Source of the DNA: a virus
Reading direction: 5' to 3' (one strand)
IMG/VR virus record: IMGVR_UViG_3300042923_000582
Span: 1-41,525 of that record
DNA length: 41,525 bases
How positions within the stretch are numbered: position 1 is the stretch's first letter; each line of letters opens with the position of its first letter. Positions 24,522 to 31,424 of the stretch are shown here, in pieces. The translations under genes and the position numbers were made by a program. The notes under the pieces are model-generated. The model ran no database searches, had not been told where the DNA came from, and worked only from the letters and a program-made list of their open reading frames with translations.

Positions 24522-25127
24522 ATGCAAAACTTCATCAATCAAATACTTCCGGGAGCAAAGAGGGCGCATGCCGAATATGGTGTGTTGCCCTCTCTTACTT
24601 TATCTCAAGCAATACTAGAATCTAATTCCGGCAAATCCTCGATAGGCAACAATATATTTGGCATAAAAGCTACATCGACTTGGAAAGGTAAAAAACAGCT
24701 AGTTTGGACTACTGAATATATCAAAGGTGTTAAAACTAAAGTGCAAGCATGGTTCCGAGATTATGACAGCATAGACGAATCTATATTAGATCACGCAAAG
24801 CTATTGACATTAACAAGATATAAACCAGTTGTTGCTGCAAAGGATTATAAAGAAGCTTGCATTCAAGTACAAAAGTGCGGATATGCTACAGACCCCAAAT
24901 ATGCCACTAAGCTAATTAACATCATAGAACAAAATAAACTCAACCTACATGATGTAGAATTAACAGAGGAACAACTCTTAAGTGCTGCTATAGACAAACT
25001 AAGTAAATTATCAAAACCAATAATAACTTCACCTTCGTTCTATAAAGAAAATGCCAAAGAAGGTAAAATGATACCCGGGGAATATGTGGCAATTATACTT
25101 AAAAGAATGGCTGATTATTTAGGGTAG
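24522..25127 (+). CDS. endolysin, glucosaminidase (GH73-like)
   Basis: This is a 201-residue protein. Residues 1-145 form a glucosaminidase domain of the FlgJ/GH73 kind: GVLPSLTLSQAILES contains the likely catalytic Glu, then SGKSSIGNNIFGIKA, WFRDYDSIDESILDHA and a Tyr-rich GYATDPKYATKL segment. It cuts the glycan strands of peptidoglycan at the end of the cycle. There is no signal peptide, so it depends on the holin. The last 50 residues are helical and may bind the wall. Its stop codon lies in the stem of a terminator. Confidence 0.9.
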   Translation: MQNFINQILPGAKRAHAEYGVLPSLTLSQAILESNSGKSSIGNNIFGIKATSTWKGKKQLVWTTEYIKGVKTKVQAWFRDYDSIDESILDHAKLLTLTRYKPVVAAKDYKEACIQVQKCGYATDPKYATKLINIIEQNKLNLHDVELTEEQLLSAAIDKLSKLSKPIITSPSFYKENAKEGKMIPGEYVAIILKRMADYLG

Positions 25128-25147
25128 CTACGGCTACCCCTTTTTTA
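25122..25147 (+). terminator. end-of-late-operon terminator
   Basis: GGGTAGC (25122-25128) and GCTACCC (25133-25139) form a perfect stem around TACG, an extra-stable UNCG-type loop, followed by six T. The endolysin TAG is within the stem. Confidence 0.9.
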
Positions 25148-25156
25148 TGCTATAAT
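25148..25156 (+). promoter_or_regulatory. extended -10 promoter of the neuD-like gene
   Basis: TGCTATAAT is an exact extended -10 (TG-N-TATAAT). It begins directly after the late terminator and 34 bases before the start codon. No -35 is evident, as usual for extended -10 promoters. It would allow expression independent of the late operon, for example in lysogens. Confidence 0.65.
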
Positions 25157-25181
25157 ATAACAAAAACTATATGAGGTGTAT

Positions 25182-25835
25182 ATGAAAGATATATTAATAT
25201 TCGGCTGTGGCGGTCATGCAAAGGTAATAACAGATATTATCGAAAAACAAGGCACATACAATATAGCAGGTTTCGTTGATGCATATAATGCGCCGGGCGA
25301 AACATTTATAGGCTATCCGGTTTTGGGTAGCGAATCCGATATATTGGATATAGGTATAAACTTGGGGATAGTTGCTATAGGTGATAATTGGACAAGAAGT
25401 AAAGTTGTCAATAAGGTATTAAGTATAAATAGTCAATTTAAATTTGTAACTGCCATTCATCCTTTTACTTCCATTGCAAAAGATGTTGTTGTAGGTGATG
25501 GCACTGTAATAATGGCAGGAAGTATAATAAATAGCAGTACGAAAATAGGAAATCATTGTATAATTAATACTAATTCGTCAATAGACCACGATAATACAAT
25601 AAATGATTTTTCGAGCATTGCACCAGGAGCAATAACAGGTGGAAATGTAAATATCGGAGAGTTCACATCAATTTCTCTAGGCGCAAAAATAAAACATGGC
25701 ATCACAATAGGCGAACATAGTGTAATAGGAGCAGGAAGCGTTGTACTCAAAAATGTAGACAGTAACGTTGTGCAATATGGTGTACCTGCCAAACATATAA
25801 GAAATAGAAATAAAGGTGATAAAAGTTTAGGGTAG
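25182..25835 (+). CDS. NeuD/PglD-like sugar O-acetyltransferase
   Basis: This is a 217-residue protein. The N-terminal PglD domain opens KDILIFGCGGHAKVITDII, a nucleotide-sugar-binding fold. From about residue 95 a left-handed beta-helix of hexapeptide repeats runs to the end, with SSIDHDNTI carrying the usual catalytic His. Proteins of this family transfer acetyl from acetyl-CoA to sialic-acid-like or amino sugars of capsules and glycans. It is not a virion or lysis gene. With its own promoter and terminator it looks like a cargo gene that changes the host surface, perhaps blocking superinfection. ATG 25182 follows GAGGTG; the GTG at 25176 lies inside that ribosome site. Confidence 0.88.
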   Translation: MKDILIFGCGGHAKVITDIIEKQGTYNIAGFVDAYNAPGETFIGYPVLGSESDILDIGINLGIVAIGDNWTRSKVVNKVLSINSQFKFVTAIHPFTSIAKDVVVGDGTVIMAGSIINSSTKIGNHCIINTNSSIDHDNTINDFSSIAPGAITGGNVNIGEFTSISLGAKIKHGITIGEHSVIGAGSVVLKNVDSNVVQYGVPAKHIRNRNKGDKSLG

Positions 25836-25860
25836 CTTCGGCTATCCTTTTTTTATTTTT
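25830..25860 (+). terminator. terminator of the neuD-like gene
   Basis: GGGTAGC (25830-25836) pairs with GCTATCC (25841-25847) around TTCG, followed by TTTTTTTATTTTT. The gene's TAG is in the stem, as in the sister terminator at 25122, whose left arm is identical. Confidence 0.88.
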
Positions 25861-26134
25861 TGGTACTTGCAAATACTTAACATGGTTTACATAGTATGTA
25901 ATATAACTGTAAAGCAACTATAAAATCAGTATGCTTCGAAGCTACAACAAGGAGAAAAGCAAGGTCGAGGGGGCAAGCTTTGGCTAAATAAAGGCAATAA
26001 GATATATTATACCATTTCCCCCATGTAAACCCGGACAATGAAGTCTTTGGCTCCGTCCCGGGCGACTTCTAATATATCCCCTAGCAAAAGCAAAACACTA
26101 TCGTTAGCCTTACATAAAAAGGGGGTAGAGCAAA
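25861..26134 (+). other. structured non-coding region ahead of the transfer genes (candidate oriT or regulatory region)
   Basis: No credible gene lies in these 274 bases. There are several symmetric elements: TTACATAGTATGTAA (25887-25901), GCTTCGAAGC (25933-25942), a GGGGG...CCCCC pair enclosing about 26 AT-rich bases, and near 26030-26070 a GC-rich nest where GAAGTC pairs with GACTTC around CCGTCCCGGG. A sigma-A-like promoter reads TTGGCT (25980-25985), 17 bases, TATATT (26003-26008), and could drive the ATPase gene. Density of symmetry and position beside a coupling-protein-like gene suggest a transfer origin, but no nick site is recognised. Confidence 0.45.
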
Positions 26135-27409
26135 TTGGATCTCGCTATATTAATCACATTCACTGGCATAGGCTACTATATCTTATCAGAGTTTTTCGCC
26201 AAAGAGCAAACATTAGAAGATTACCTAAGGCACGGCATTAATACTGGTCAAACTGGTACTGGCAAATCTGTTAAATGCAGAAATGATATACTTGAATTTA
26301 AAAAATATGGTGGCTGTTTATTTATAGACCAACATGGAGTAGATAGCGAAAAGCTTTTAAATGAAATACCATTGGAAGATGTAGAAAGAACTATATATAT
26401 TAATCCCGCTGATTTAGAAATGCCTATAGGAATTAGTGTTTTTAGTGATGAAAAAGGGGAGCTGCAGAACGAATTATCTGTTAACCAATTGATATCCATA
26501 TTTGAAGCTTTATGGTCAAATAGCATCGGGCCACAAACTGAAGATTTAATAAGAATGTCTAGTTTATCCATAGTAGAGCAGGAAATATCAACTTTACTCG
26601 AAGCTTATTTAATGCTTACAAGTGAACAGTACAGAAATAGTATTAATGTAAAAAATGAAGTAGCGAAAGATTTTTGGGAAAATTGTTTTCCTGATTTTAA
26701 ATCAACTCAATTAGCGCCGCCCTTAAATAAATTTCGTGCATTAATTGCTCCAACTGTGCATAGGCTTGTACTATGTCAGAGTAAACCGAAACTAGACCTA
26801 CTTCAAGCCATGGACGAAGGTAAAATAATTATCTGTAATTTTTCTCAAAAGTTAGGGGATAAAACAAGTCAACTTTTATCAGCTATCACCGTAAGCAAAA
26901 TACAACTATTAGGCTTTACTCGAGATGAAAATAGTAAACCTTTCGGAGTATTCCTTGATGAATTTCAAAATTATGTTATAAGAACATTTTCCAAGTTTCT
27001 TTCAGAAGCACGAAAATTCAATATGCCTATGAGTTTATATCACCAATATAATTCGCAGGTTCCTGATTGGTTACTTGATGCCATTGCCGGAAATTGCGGA
27101 AGTAGATATAGCTTTAGAGTCGGAGAATTAGATGCAGCATACCTAGCTAAATTTCTAAAACCTTTTACTGAAGATGATTTAATTAATTTGCCTAATTTCA
27201 AGTATATTGCAAAGCGACTAGTCAATGGCAAAAAGGAAAAGCTTGCAATCAAGTATAAGGCTCCAAAACCTCCAAAGGTGTATGGTTATGGCGAAGAGAT
27301 TAAAAAACGTTCTAGGGAACTTTACGGCACACCAAGGGGCAAAGTTGAGGAAGATATTAAAAATAGGATTAATGCAAAAACGAAAAGCACAAATGAGGGG
27401 GAATTTTAA
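26135..27409 (+). CDS. VirD4/HerA-type DNA-transfer ATPase (coupling protein-like)
   Basis: This is a 424-residue protein. One N-terminal membrane helix (about residues 2-20) precedes a RecA-like motor with Walker A GQTGTGKS (about 39-46), Walker B-like GVFLDEFQNY (about 271-280), and a C-terminal region of the TraG/TraD-like kind (LINLPNFKYIAKRL). Such hexameric ATPases pump plasmid DNA in conjugation. It is not the packaging motor, which is terL. The start is TTG at 26135 behind GGGGGTAG; no ATG suits better. It is coupled to the next gene as TAATG. Neither a relaxase nor other mating genes are visible, so any transfer would need a helper. Confidence 0.75.
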   Translation: MDLAILITFTGIGYYILSEFFAKEQTLEDYLRHGINTGQTGTGKSVKCRNDILEFKKYGGCLFIDQHGVDSEKLLNEIPLEDVERTIYINPADLEMPIGISVFSDEKGELQNELSVNQLISIFEALWSNSIGPQTEDLIRMSSLSIVEQEISTLLEAYLMLTSEQYRNSINVKNEVAKDFWENCFPDFKSTQLAPPLNKFRALIAPTVHRLVLCQSKPKLDLLQAMDEGKIIICNFSQKLGDKTSQLLSAITVSKIQLLGFTRDENSKPFGVFLDEFQNYVIRTFSKFLSEARKFNMPMSLYHQYNSQVPDWLLDAIAGNCGSRYSFRVGELDAAYLAKFLKPFTEDDLINLPNFKYIAKRLVNGKKEKLAIKYKAPKPPKVYGYGEEIKKRSRELYGTPRGKVEEDIKNRINAKTKSTNEGEF

Positions 27410-28167
27410 TGATACTGACTAAAAGAGATAAGCAAATGTTAATCACACTTCATAACAATAGGTTTATGAATACCGACCAAATTGCGGAGCTCTTCTATAA
27501 ATATGACGAAGAAGGCAAAGAAAATAAACTATATAGAGATATTGCCTTAAGACGGCTCCGCAAAATGAAAGCTAAAGAAAACTTATTGATACTTGAATAT
27601 ATTCCCTATGCTAGAGAGAGTAAAGTCTATACCCTAGCCGAAAAAGGCTCAATCATGGTATGCAGTTGGCTTAATAAAAAATATGAAAGCTTTACATCTA
27701 AAAATGATATGCTCCAAATAGGCTTAGTCGAACACAGTTTAGAGATAAATGATATATACATACGATTACTGGCATTATGCCAAAAATACAATTATGAAAT
27801 GCTGGCTTTCTTAGTTGAAAGACACAATCGCAGAACAGTAAAGCATAATGGAATGAATATGACTTTTCAACCCGATATGTTTATGATAATAAAAAATAGA
27901 TCCACACAAAAAGGCAAAGCCTATTATGTTGAATTAGACCGAAACACCGAAGCACCTAAGAAGTTTGCACAAAAGGTTATAGCCTATGAATCCTTTTATC
28001 ATGCTGATGTGTTTAAAGAGGATTGGAACAATCAAAACATAAGACCTGACATATTAGTATTAACCGATAATAAAAATCGTTCTGAAAGGCTACAAAGTGC
28101 AATCAAGAGTAGTTTGAAATGGGTATTTATAGAGAAGGATAATATAGAAATAATATTTAGGGGGTAG
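27409..28167 (+). CDS. replication-relaxation (MobC-like) family protein
   Basis: This is a 252-residue protein. A winged-helix N-terminus (LTKRDKQMLITLHNNRFM, TDQIAELF, LRRLRKMK) is followed by a nuclease-like alpha/beta domain with QPDMFMII and YYVELDRNTE (about 154-180), where Asp, Glu and Lys are arranged as in restriction-like folds. The order of domains matches the replication-relaxation proteins of Gram-positive plasmids and integrative elements, which often lie beside a HerA/FtsK-like ATPase as here. It may bind or process the neighbouring non-coding DNA in transfer or replication. Confidence 0.7.
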   Translation: MILTKRDKQMLITLHNNRFMNTDQIAELFYKYDEEGKENKLYRDIALRRLRKMKAKENLLILEYIPYARESKVYTLAEKGSIMVCSWLNKKYESFTSKNDMLQIGLVEHSLEINDIYIRLLALCQKYNYEMLAFLVERHNRRTVKHNGMNMTFQPDMFMIIKNRSTQKGKAYYVELDRNTEAPKKFAQKVIAYESFYHADVFKEDWNNQNIRPDILVLTDNKNRSERLQSAIKSSLKWVFIEKDNIEIIFRG

Positions 28168-28169
28168 CT

Positions 28170-28331
28170 ATGGATATAAAGCATAAAGATTGTAAAATAA
28201 CCGATATTAAATTAGATAGTCATGTACAAATAGATTGGGTAAAGAATGAATATAAAAGCGATTTTAAATATACTGATGTGAAAGTAAATGATATGAGGAA
28301 AGACAAACCAATTAAAGAATTTCAAATATAA
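28170..28331 (+). CDS. 53-residue protein of unknown function
   Basis: The protein begins MDIKHKDCKITDIKLDSHVQ and is charged and beta-prone, with 11 Lys and 10 Asp. GGGGGTAGCT precedes the ATG. It is the last gene of the rightward transfer-like operon and runs into a terminator. No family is recognised. Confidence 0.6.
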   Translation: MDIKHKDCKITDIKLDSHVQIDWVKNEYKSDFKYTDVKVNDMRKDKPIKEFQI

Positions 28332-28358
28332 AAGGGACTATATAAAGTCCCTTCTTTT
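28331..28358. terminator. bidirectional terminator between convergent operons
   Basis: GGGACT (28334-28339) pairs with AGTCCC (28346-28351) around ATATAA. A tracts upstream and T tracts downstream let it work both ways. It separates the rightward transfer genes from the leftward maintenance operon. Confidence 0.8.
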
Positions 28359-28376
28359 ATTGCTTTATGCCACTAT

Positions 28377-28565
28377 TTATTTTTCAATGACAGTTACCAT
28401 TTCACCATCAATTACCACGGCATCACCTTTGTAAATTTGTTTCGCCCCTTTGCATGTAGGTATAATGATTGAATTTCCAATCCTTCTAATAGTCTTTGAC
28501 TTACTTGGCAAATTTTCTAAAATCTTCAAGATGTTATTTTCACTGCCTGTAAATTGTATTTCCAT
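28377..28565 (-). CDS. 62-residue protein, weakly AbrB/MazE-like
   Basis: The segment IRRIGNSIIIPTCKG followed by DAVVIDGEMVTV resembles the GNS-x-x-x-x-IP core of AbrB/MazE swapped-hairpin DNA-binding proteins, but the fit is partial. A strong GGAGGTAAAGGGA precedes the ATG. It is last in the leftward operon. If it is MazE-like it could be a partner of the distant MazF-like protein at 31940, which has no adjacent antitoxin; this is speculation. Confidence 0.5.
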   Translation of the reverse strand: MEIQFTGSENNILKILENLPSKSKTIRRIGNSIIIPTCKGAKQIYKGDAVVIDGEMVTVIEK

Positions 28566-28596
28566 TCCCTTTACCTCCCTTATATAATACTAGGGG

Positions 28597-28869
28597 TTAC
28601 ACTAAGCCTTCTTGAACTCCATCTTTGGTTTCGAAATCTCCATATGGATGTGAAATTTCTGATACCTGGAAAAATCTACTACCGCAACTTGCACAAAGAT
28701 ATGTGTCAATATCATATTTTTCATGTATATATGTTTCATCTGTACTAATATAGCTACTACATTCATTAGGGCAATCTAGCATTCCACTATCTGCACATGG
28801 TTTGTTTCCACTTGTTTTTAAATAACCAACAACTTCACTCAAACTTTTTCCTACTAAAACAATTTTCAT
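28597..28869 (-). CDS. Cys-rich protein of unknown function
   Basis: This protein has 90 residues from the ATG at 28869; the upstream in-frame ATG overlaps the ribosome site. Four to six Cys occur as CADSGMLDCPNEC and CASCG, suggesting a zinc knuckle. The start lies 2 bases past the stop of the RHH gene, so the two are coupled. Confidence 0.6.
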   Translation of the reverse strand: MKIVLVGKSLSEVVGYLKTSGNKPCADSGMLDCPNECSSYISTDETYIHEKYDIDTYLCASCGSRFFQVSEISHPYGDFETKDGVQEGLV

Positions 28870-28871
28870 CC

Positions 28872-29030
28872 CTACTTCCTCCATAATACTTTTTTATTCC
28901 TATCCTCTACAGACTTACGGATATATTCACTCACATTCTCTTGCTCTATCTCCGCAGCCTTTTCCGTTTCTTCCTTTAGCTTTGGCGATACCCTTACATC
29001 AGGAAACTTCTCTGTTTTAACTCTTACCAT
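28872..29030 (-). CDS. small ribbon-helix-helix-like protein
   Basis: This protein has 52 residues: MVRVKTEKFPDVRVSPKLKE, then an acidic helix and SEYIRKSVEDRNKK. The pattern of a beta strand (VRVS), helix, turn and second helix (VSEYIRKSV) is that of CopG/Arc-like DNA-binding proteins. GAGGTGAACA precedes the ATG, which overlaps the end of the yopX-like gene by 14 bases. Confidence 0.6.
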   Translation of the reverse strand: MVRVKTEKFPDVRVSPKLKEETEKAAEIEQENVSEYIRKSVEDRNKKVLWRK

Positions 29031-29418
29031 TGTTCACCTCGTAGATGTTTCCTATTACTTCTAATTCTTGCACATCATCCCATAAATATATTCCATCTTC
29101 TCCGTCTAAACTTTCTAGCATAAATGATGCACATTCAAATTTTACTATCCCTATAAATCCATCGTGTTTTGACCCTATTAAATCGCAAGTGCGTTTGGCT
29201 ATATCTCCCTCATATATCTCTACACCATTCTTATCTTTTAAGCCTGTGTATTCTCCAAGAGTTTCTATTTTAATAATATTATGTTTCGCAAAAGCCAATG
29301 CACCATTATCTTTACTGGGTAATATGAACCAATAATTAATGCCATCAAAATAATACCCATTGCTGTAAATCCATTTGTCATATACATTATCTTTCGCTCT
29401 GAATTTAATTTCCCTCAT
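29017..29418 (-). CDS. YopX-family protein
   Basis: This 133-residue protein begins REIKFRAKDNVYDKWIYSNG and contains YTGLKDKNGVEIYEGDI, both hallmarks of the YopX family of Firmicute phages and plasmids. The family has a beta-rich fold and no established biochemical role. It is first in the distal part of the leftward operon, with its own promoter upstream and GGAGGTATTT before the ATG. Confidence 0.88.
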   Translation of the reverse strand: MREIKFRAKDNVYDKWIYSNGYYFDGINYWFILPSKDNGALAFAKHNIIKIETLGEYTGLKDKNGVEIYEGDIAKRTCDLIGSKHDGFIGIVKFECASFMLESLDGEDGIYLWDDVQELEVIGNIYEVNNGKS

Positions 29419-29446
29419 ATAAATACCTCCTATAATTTAATATCTA

Positions 29447-29474
29447 ATTATAGTATATTCCTCTTGTCGGACAA
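29447..29474 (-). promoter_or_regulatory. promoter of the yopX operon with palindromic operator
   Basis: Reading leftward: TTGTCC (29474-29469), 16 bases, TATAAT (29452-29447). The palindrome TTGTCGGACAA (29464-29474, on the plus strand) overlaps the -35, so a small repressor could block it. Confidence 0.65.
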
Positions 29475-29503
29475 AAGCAAGACTTGTTTGTGGAATTATT
29501 TAA

Positions 29504-29887
29504 CTATTTTATTTCAATATTTTTCCTAAAATAATCTATCATATATCTAACAAACGCACTTTCATTTTCAAACTTTTTAGCCGTTTCCTTTATATATTTC
29601 TTCTGCGACCTTGTAACATTTGCTACAAGTCTTTCGTCTACCAATTCAGATTTAACAGGGGTTTCAACAGTGTACTTATTAGTGACATTGTTAGTGTACT
29701 GTGTAGTGCCTTGTTCATTGTCATTGTTACTACTTTGTTCACTACCTTTGTTATTGTCTTGTTCATCATTCTGTGCATTGTCTTTGTCATTATCTTGCTT
29801 AGTATTAAGTTCACTATCTTTCTGAAAAAAAATGCCGACCCCTTGCCCTGGCTTTATCCTCTCCGATATATTAACCTTGCTCGCCAC
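29504..29887 (-). CDS. RHH partition partner (ParB-like centromere binder)
   Basis: This is a 127-residue protein. About residues 22-72 are a low-complexity run of Asp, Asn, Gln, Ser and Thr. The last 55 residues (LVANVTRSQKKYIKETAKKF, then SAFVRYMIDYFRK) read as a ribbon-helix-helix DNA-binding domain. Small ParA proteins of type Ib usually pair with such RHH proteins in place of HTH ParB. The start overlaps the end of parA by 17 bases. It would bind a centromere and load onto ParA. The N-terminal extension is unusual; it may be disordered and promote clustering. Confidence 0.7.
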   Translation of the reverse strand: MASKVNISERIKPGQGVGIFFQKDSELNTKQDNDKDNAQNDEQDNNKGSEQSSNNDNEQGTTQYTNNVTNKYTVETPVKSELVDERLVANVTRSQKKYIKETAKKFENESAFVRYMIDYFRKNIEIK

Positions 29888-30608
29888 GATCTATTACCTC
29901 CTGTGCTAATCTTTCGTATAATTCACCTAACTCTTTATCAATATCACATACTGGCAAACCTTCAACAGTTGAATCTTGGAAAGCAACTCTATCAGGTATA
30001 ACCACATTAAAAGCTAATCCAGTACCTTGAATGATTTCTAACACTTGTTTATTATGGTTATTTTTCTTGAACATTGTCGGCAACAAGCCTAGTATTTTTA
30101 ACTTAGGATTATAAGCCCTACATTCCTCTATTGTATTCTGCAACAAGCCGAAACCTTCCCAACATAGGAATTGAGTTTGCATCGGTACTACTACCCCATC
30201 AGAAGCCACCAAAGCATTTATAGAAAGGTTTCCTAATGACGGAGGGCAATCTATAAGGATATAGTCGAAGAAGTCTATAACTGGCTTTAAACAGTTTTTA
30301 AGGGTATCGTGTTTGCCTTTCAACTCCAACTCTGCAGCCGCCAAATTAATATTGCTTGGTACAAAGAAGAAATTCTCATTGTCTGTGATTATATCTTTTC
30401 TTATGTCATACCCATTCAACACATTGTATATTGTGGTTCCCATCAGATGCGGTTCAAACTTCATGCTGATTGTTAAACTGCTCTGTGCATCAAAGTCTAT
30501 CAGTAGTACTTTTTTACCTTTGTTGATTAATGCCCATCCTAAGTTTAATGTTGTAGTGCTTTTACCTATGCCACCCTTTTGATTAATGATTGATATTACC
30601 TTTGCCAT
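29871..30608 (-). CDS. parA: ParA partition ATPase (type Ib-like)
   Basis: This is a 245-residue protein. Deviant Walker A KGGIGKST (about residues 11-18), switch I-like DFDAQSSLT (about 39-47) and Walker B ILIDCPPS (about 118-125) identify it. There is no N-terminal HTH, so autoregulation is probably by the partner protein. It positions the plasmid prophage at division by ATP-dependent nucleoid binding. It lies directly downstream of rep and overlaps its partner gene. Presence of a partition system with no integrase is strong support for a plasmid-like prophage. Confidence 0.93.
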   Translation of the reverse strand: MAKVISIINQKGGIGKSTTTLNLGWALINKGKKVLLIDFDAQSSLTISMKFEPHLMGTTIYNVLNGYDIRKDIITDNENFFFVPSNINLAAAELELKGKHDTLKNCLKPVIDFFDYILIDCPPSLGNLSINALVASDGVVVPMQTQFLCWEGFGLLQNTIEECRAYNPKLKILGLLPTMFKKNNHNKQVLEIIQGTGLAFNVVIPDRVAFQDSTVEGLPVCDIDKELGELYERLAQEVIDRGEQG

Positions 30609-30653
30609 TCAAATACCCCCTATTTATTATTATTTGCCCTATAGAGCATAGTT

Positions 30654-30671
30654 TTTATGTATAGTCATAAA
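30654..30671. promoter_or_regulatory. dyad upstream of parA, candidate operator or centromere
   Basis: TTTATG (30654-30659) and CATAAA (30666-30671) are perfect arms around TATAGT, 46 bases before the parA start. It lies in the only gap of the rep-par operon, where partner proteins commonly bind. Confidence 0.45.
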
Positions 30672-30708
30672 CTAATATGTTGAATATGTAAAATGGCTTA
30701 AAAACGAT

Positions 30709-31353
30709 TTAAACATCAATGAATTTATTAATCTCATAATCTGCTTTTTCTGTTACTAATGCTTTCTCAAAGTAGTTCTTGAATGATTTGATATTTCCTG
30801 CTCTGTATTGGTCTATTACCCTATCGTAAACCAATAAAACTCTATCCTCTGGTAACTTCATTTTGTCTGAATAATGTCTGAGCAAATCATCTATCGTGTC
30901 AAACTCCATCAGATCAGATTTATTATTACACTCATTATTATTAATATCATTTATTAGTAGTATCGGATTTTCCTCATATGGCTTTTCCTTATCGGGAAAT
31001 TCCGTAAGTGGCTTTTCGTCCATATCCGGCTTTTCCGTAAATGGAGTTTCATAAACCTTACTTTCCCAATACAGTATTTTACCCTTATCGTCTTTTACTG
31101 GATATTTTTCCATATAGCAATATTCTTTAAGTTCTTTTAGTCCGGCATAAACACTATCTCTACCATCTTTAGACTTTTTTATTAAATGTTCTACTATAAC
31201 AGTCCAATCATCAGGCTTGCTTAATAAATATGATAATATTCCTTTAGCTTTCCAACTCAATCTATCATCAGATAAAAATTCTTTATTCATAATTACATAT
31301 GGATTATCTTTATTTTTAACTACCCTAACGATACTTTTATCTTCTTTTCCCAA
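30709..31353 (-). CDS. plasmid replication initiator-like protein
   Basis: This is a 214-residue protein. The N-terminal winged-helix region (IMNKEFLSDDRLSWKAKGIL, YLLSKPDDWTV, then SKDGRDSVYAGLKEL) is of the initiator/replisome-organiser kind found in Firmicute plasmids and phages. Residues 100-132 are ExPxx pentapeptides, and the last 70 are helical. It should bind the origin, probably the iterons inside its own gene. The start is TTG, with its ribosome site (GAGAGG) buried in a hairpin, so expression is kept low. It stands at the head of the rep-parA-partner unit. Confidence 0.72.
   Translation of the reverse strand: MGKEDKSIVRVVKNKDNPYVIMNKEFLSDDRLSWKAKGILSYLLSKPDDWTVIVEHLIKKSKDGRDSVYAGLKELKEYCYMEKYPVKDDKGKILYWESKVYETPFTEKPDMDEKPLTEFPDKEKPYEENPILLINDINNNECNNKSDLMEFDTIDDLLRHYSDKMKLPEDRVLLVYDRVIDQYRAGNIKSFKNYFEKALVTEKADYEINKFIDV
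30965..31050. repeat. iteron-like array inside rep
   Basis: Six copies of a unit starting GG[A/C]NTTTC begin at 30965, 30980, 30995, 31010, 31028 and 31043, spaced 15, 15, 15, 18 and 15 bases. On the rep strand the best copies read GAAAAGCC. In protein they give ExPxx repeats. Iterons in the middle of the initiator gene are known from lambda O and RepA_N plasmids, so this is a candidate origin. Confidence 0.6.
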
Positions 31354-31355
31354 TT

Positions 31356-31395
31356 AAAAAAACCTCTCTTTCATCTTAAGCGAAAGGAGGTTTAA
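31356..31395 (-). terminator. rep attenuator that also hides the rep ribosome site
   Basis: Reading leftward, AAACCTC (31393-31387) pairs with GAGGTTT (31366-31360) and CTTTC (31386-31382) with GAAAG (31372-31368), one A bulged, nine-base loop. Seven T follow. The 3' arm contains GAGAGG, the ribosome site for the TTG at 31353. If the hairpin forms, rep is both terminated and untranslatable. Confidence 0.75.
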
Positions 31396-31424
31396 TCTTC
31401 TATACTAAATATTATATAAAAAGC

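Noticed and set aside
24522-25127. Glucosaminidase as a tail-tip enzyme and not the endolysin
   Set aside because: It follows the holin by 2 bases, is short, and ends the late operon, all of which fit an endolysin.
26038-26241. 67-codon frame crossing into the coupling ATPase
   Set aside because: It is Arg/Ser/His-rich, overlaps the real ATPase start in another frame and has no ribosome site.
29650-29830. TTGTT/CATTG-rich stretch considered as a separate iteron array
   Set aside because: The words are irregularly spaced and explained by Asp/Asn/Gln codons of the partition partner; kept only as a possible binding region.
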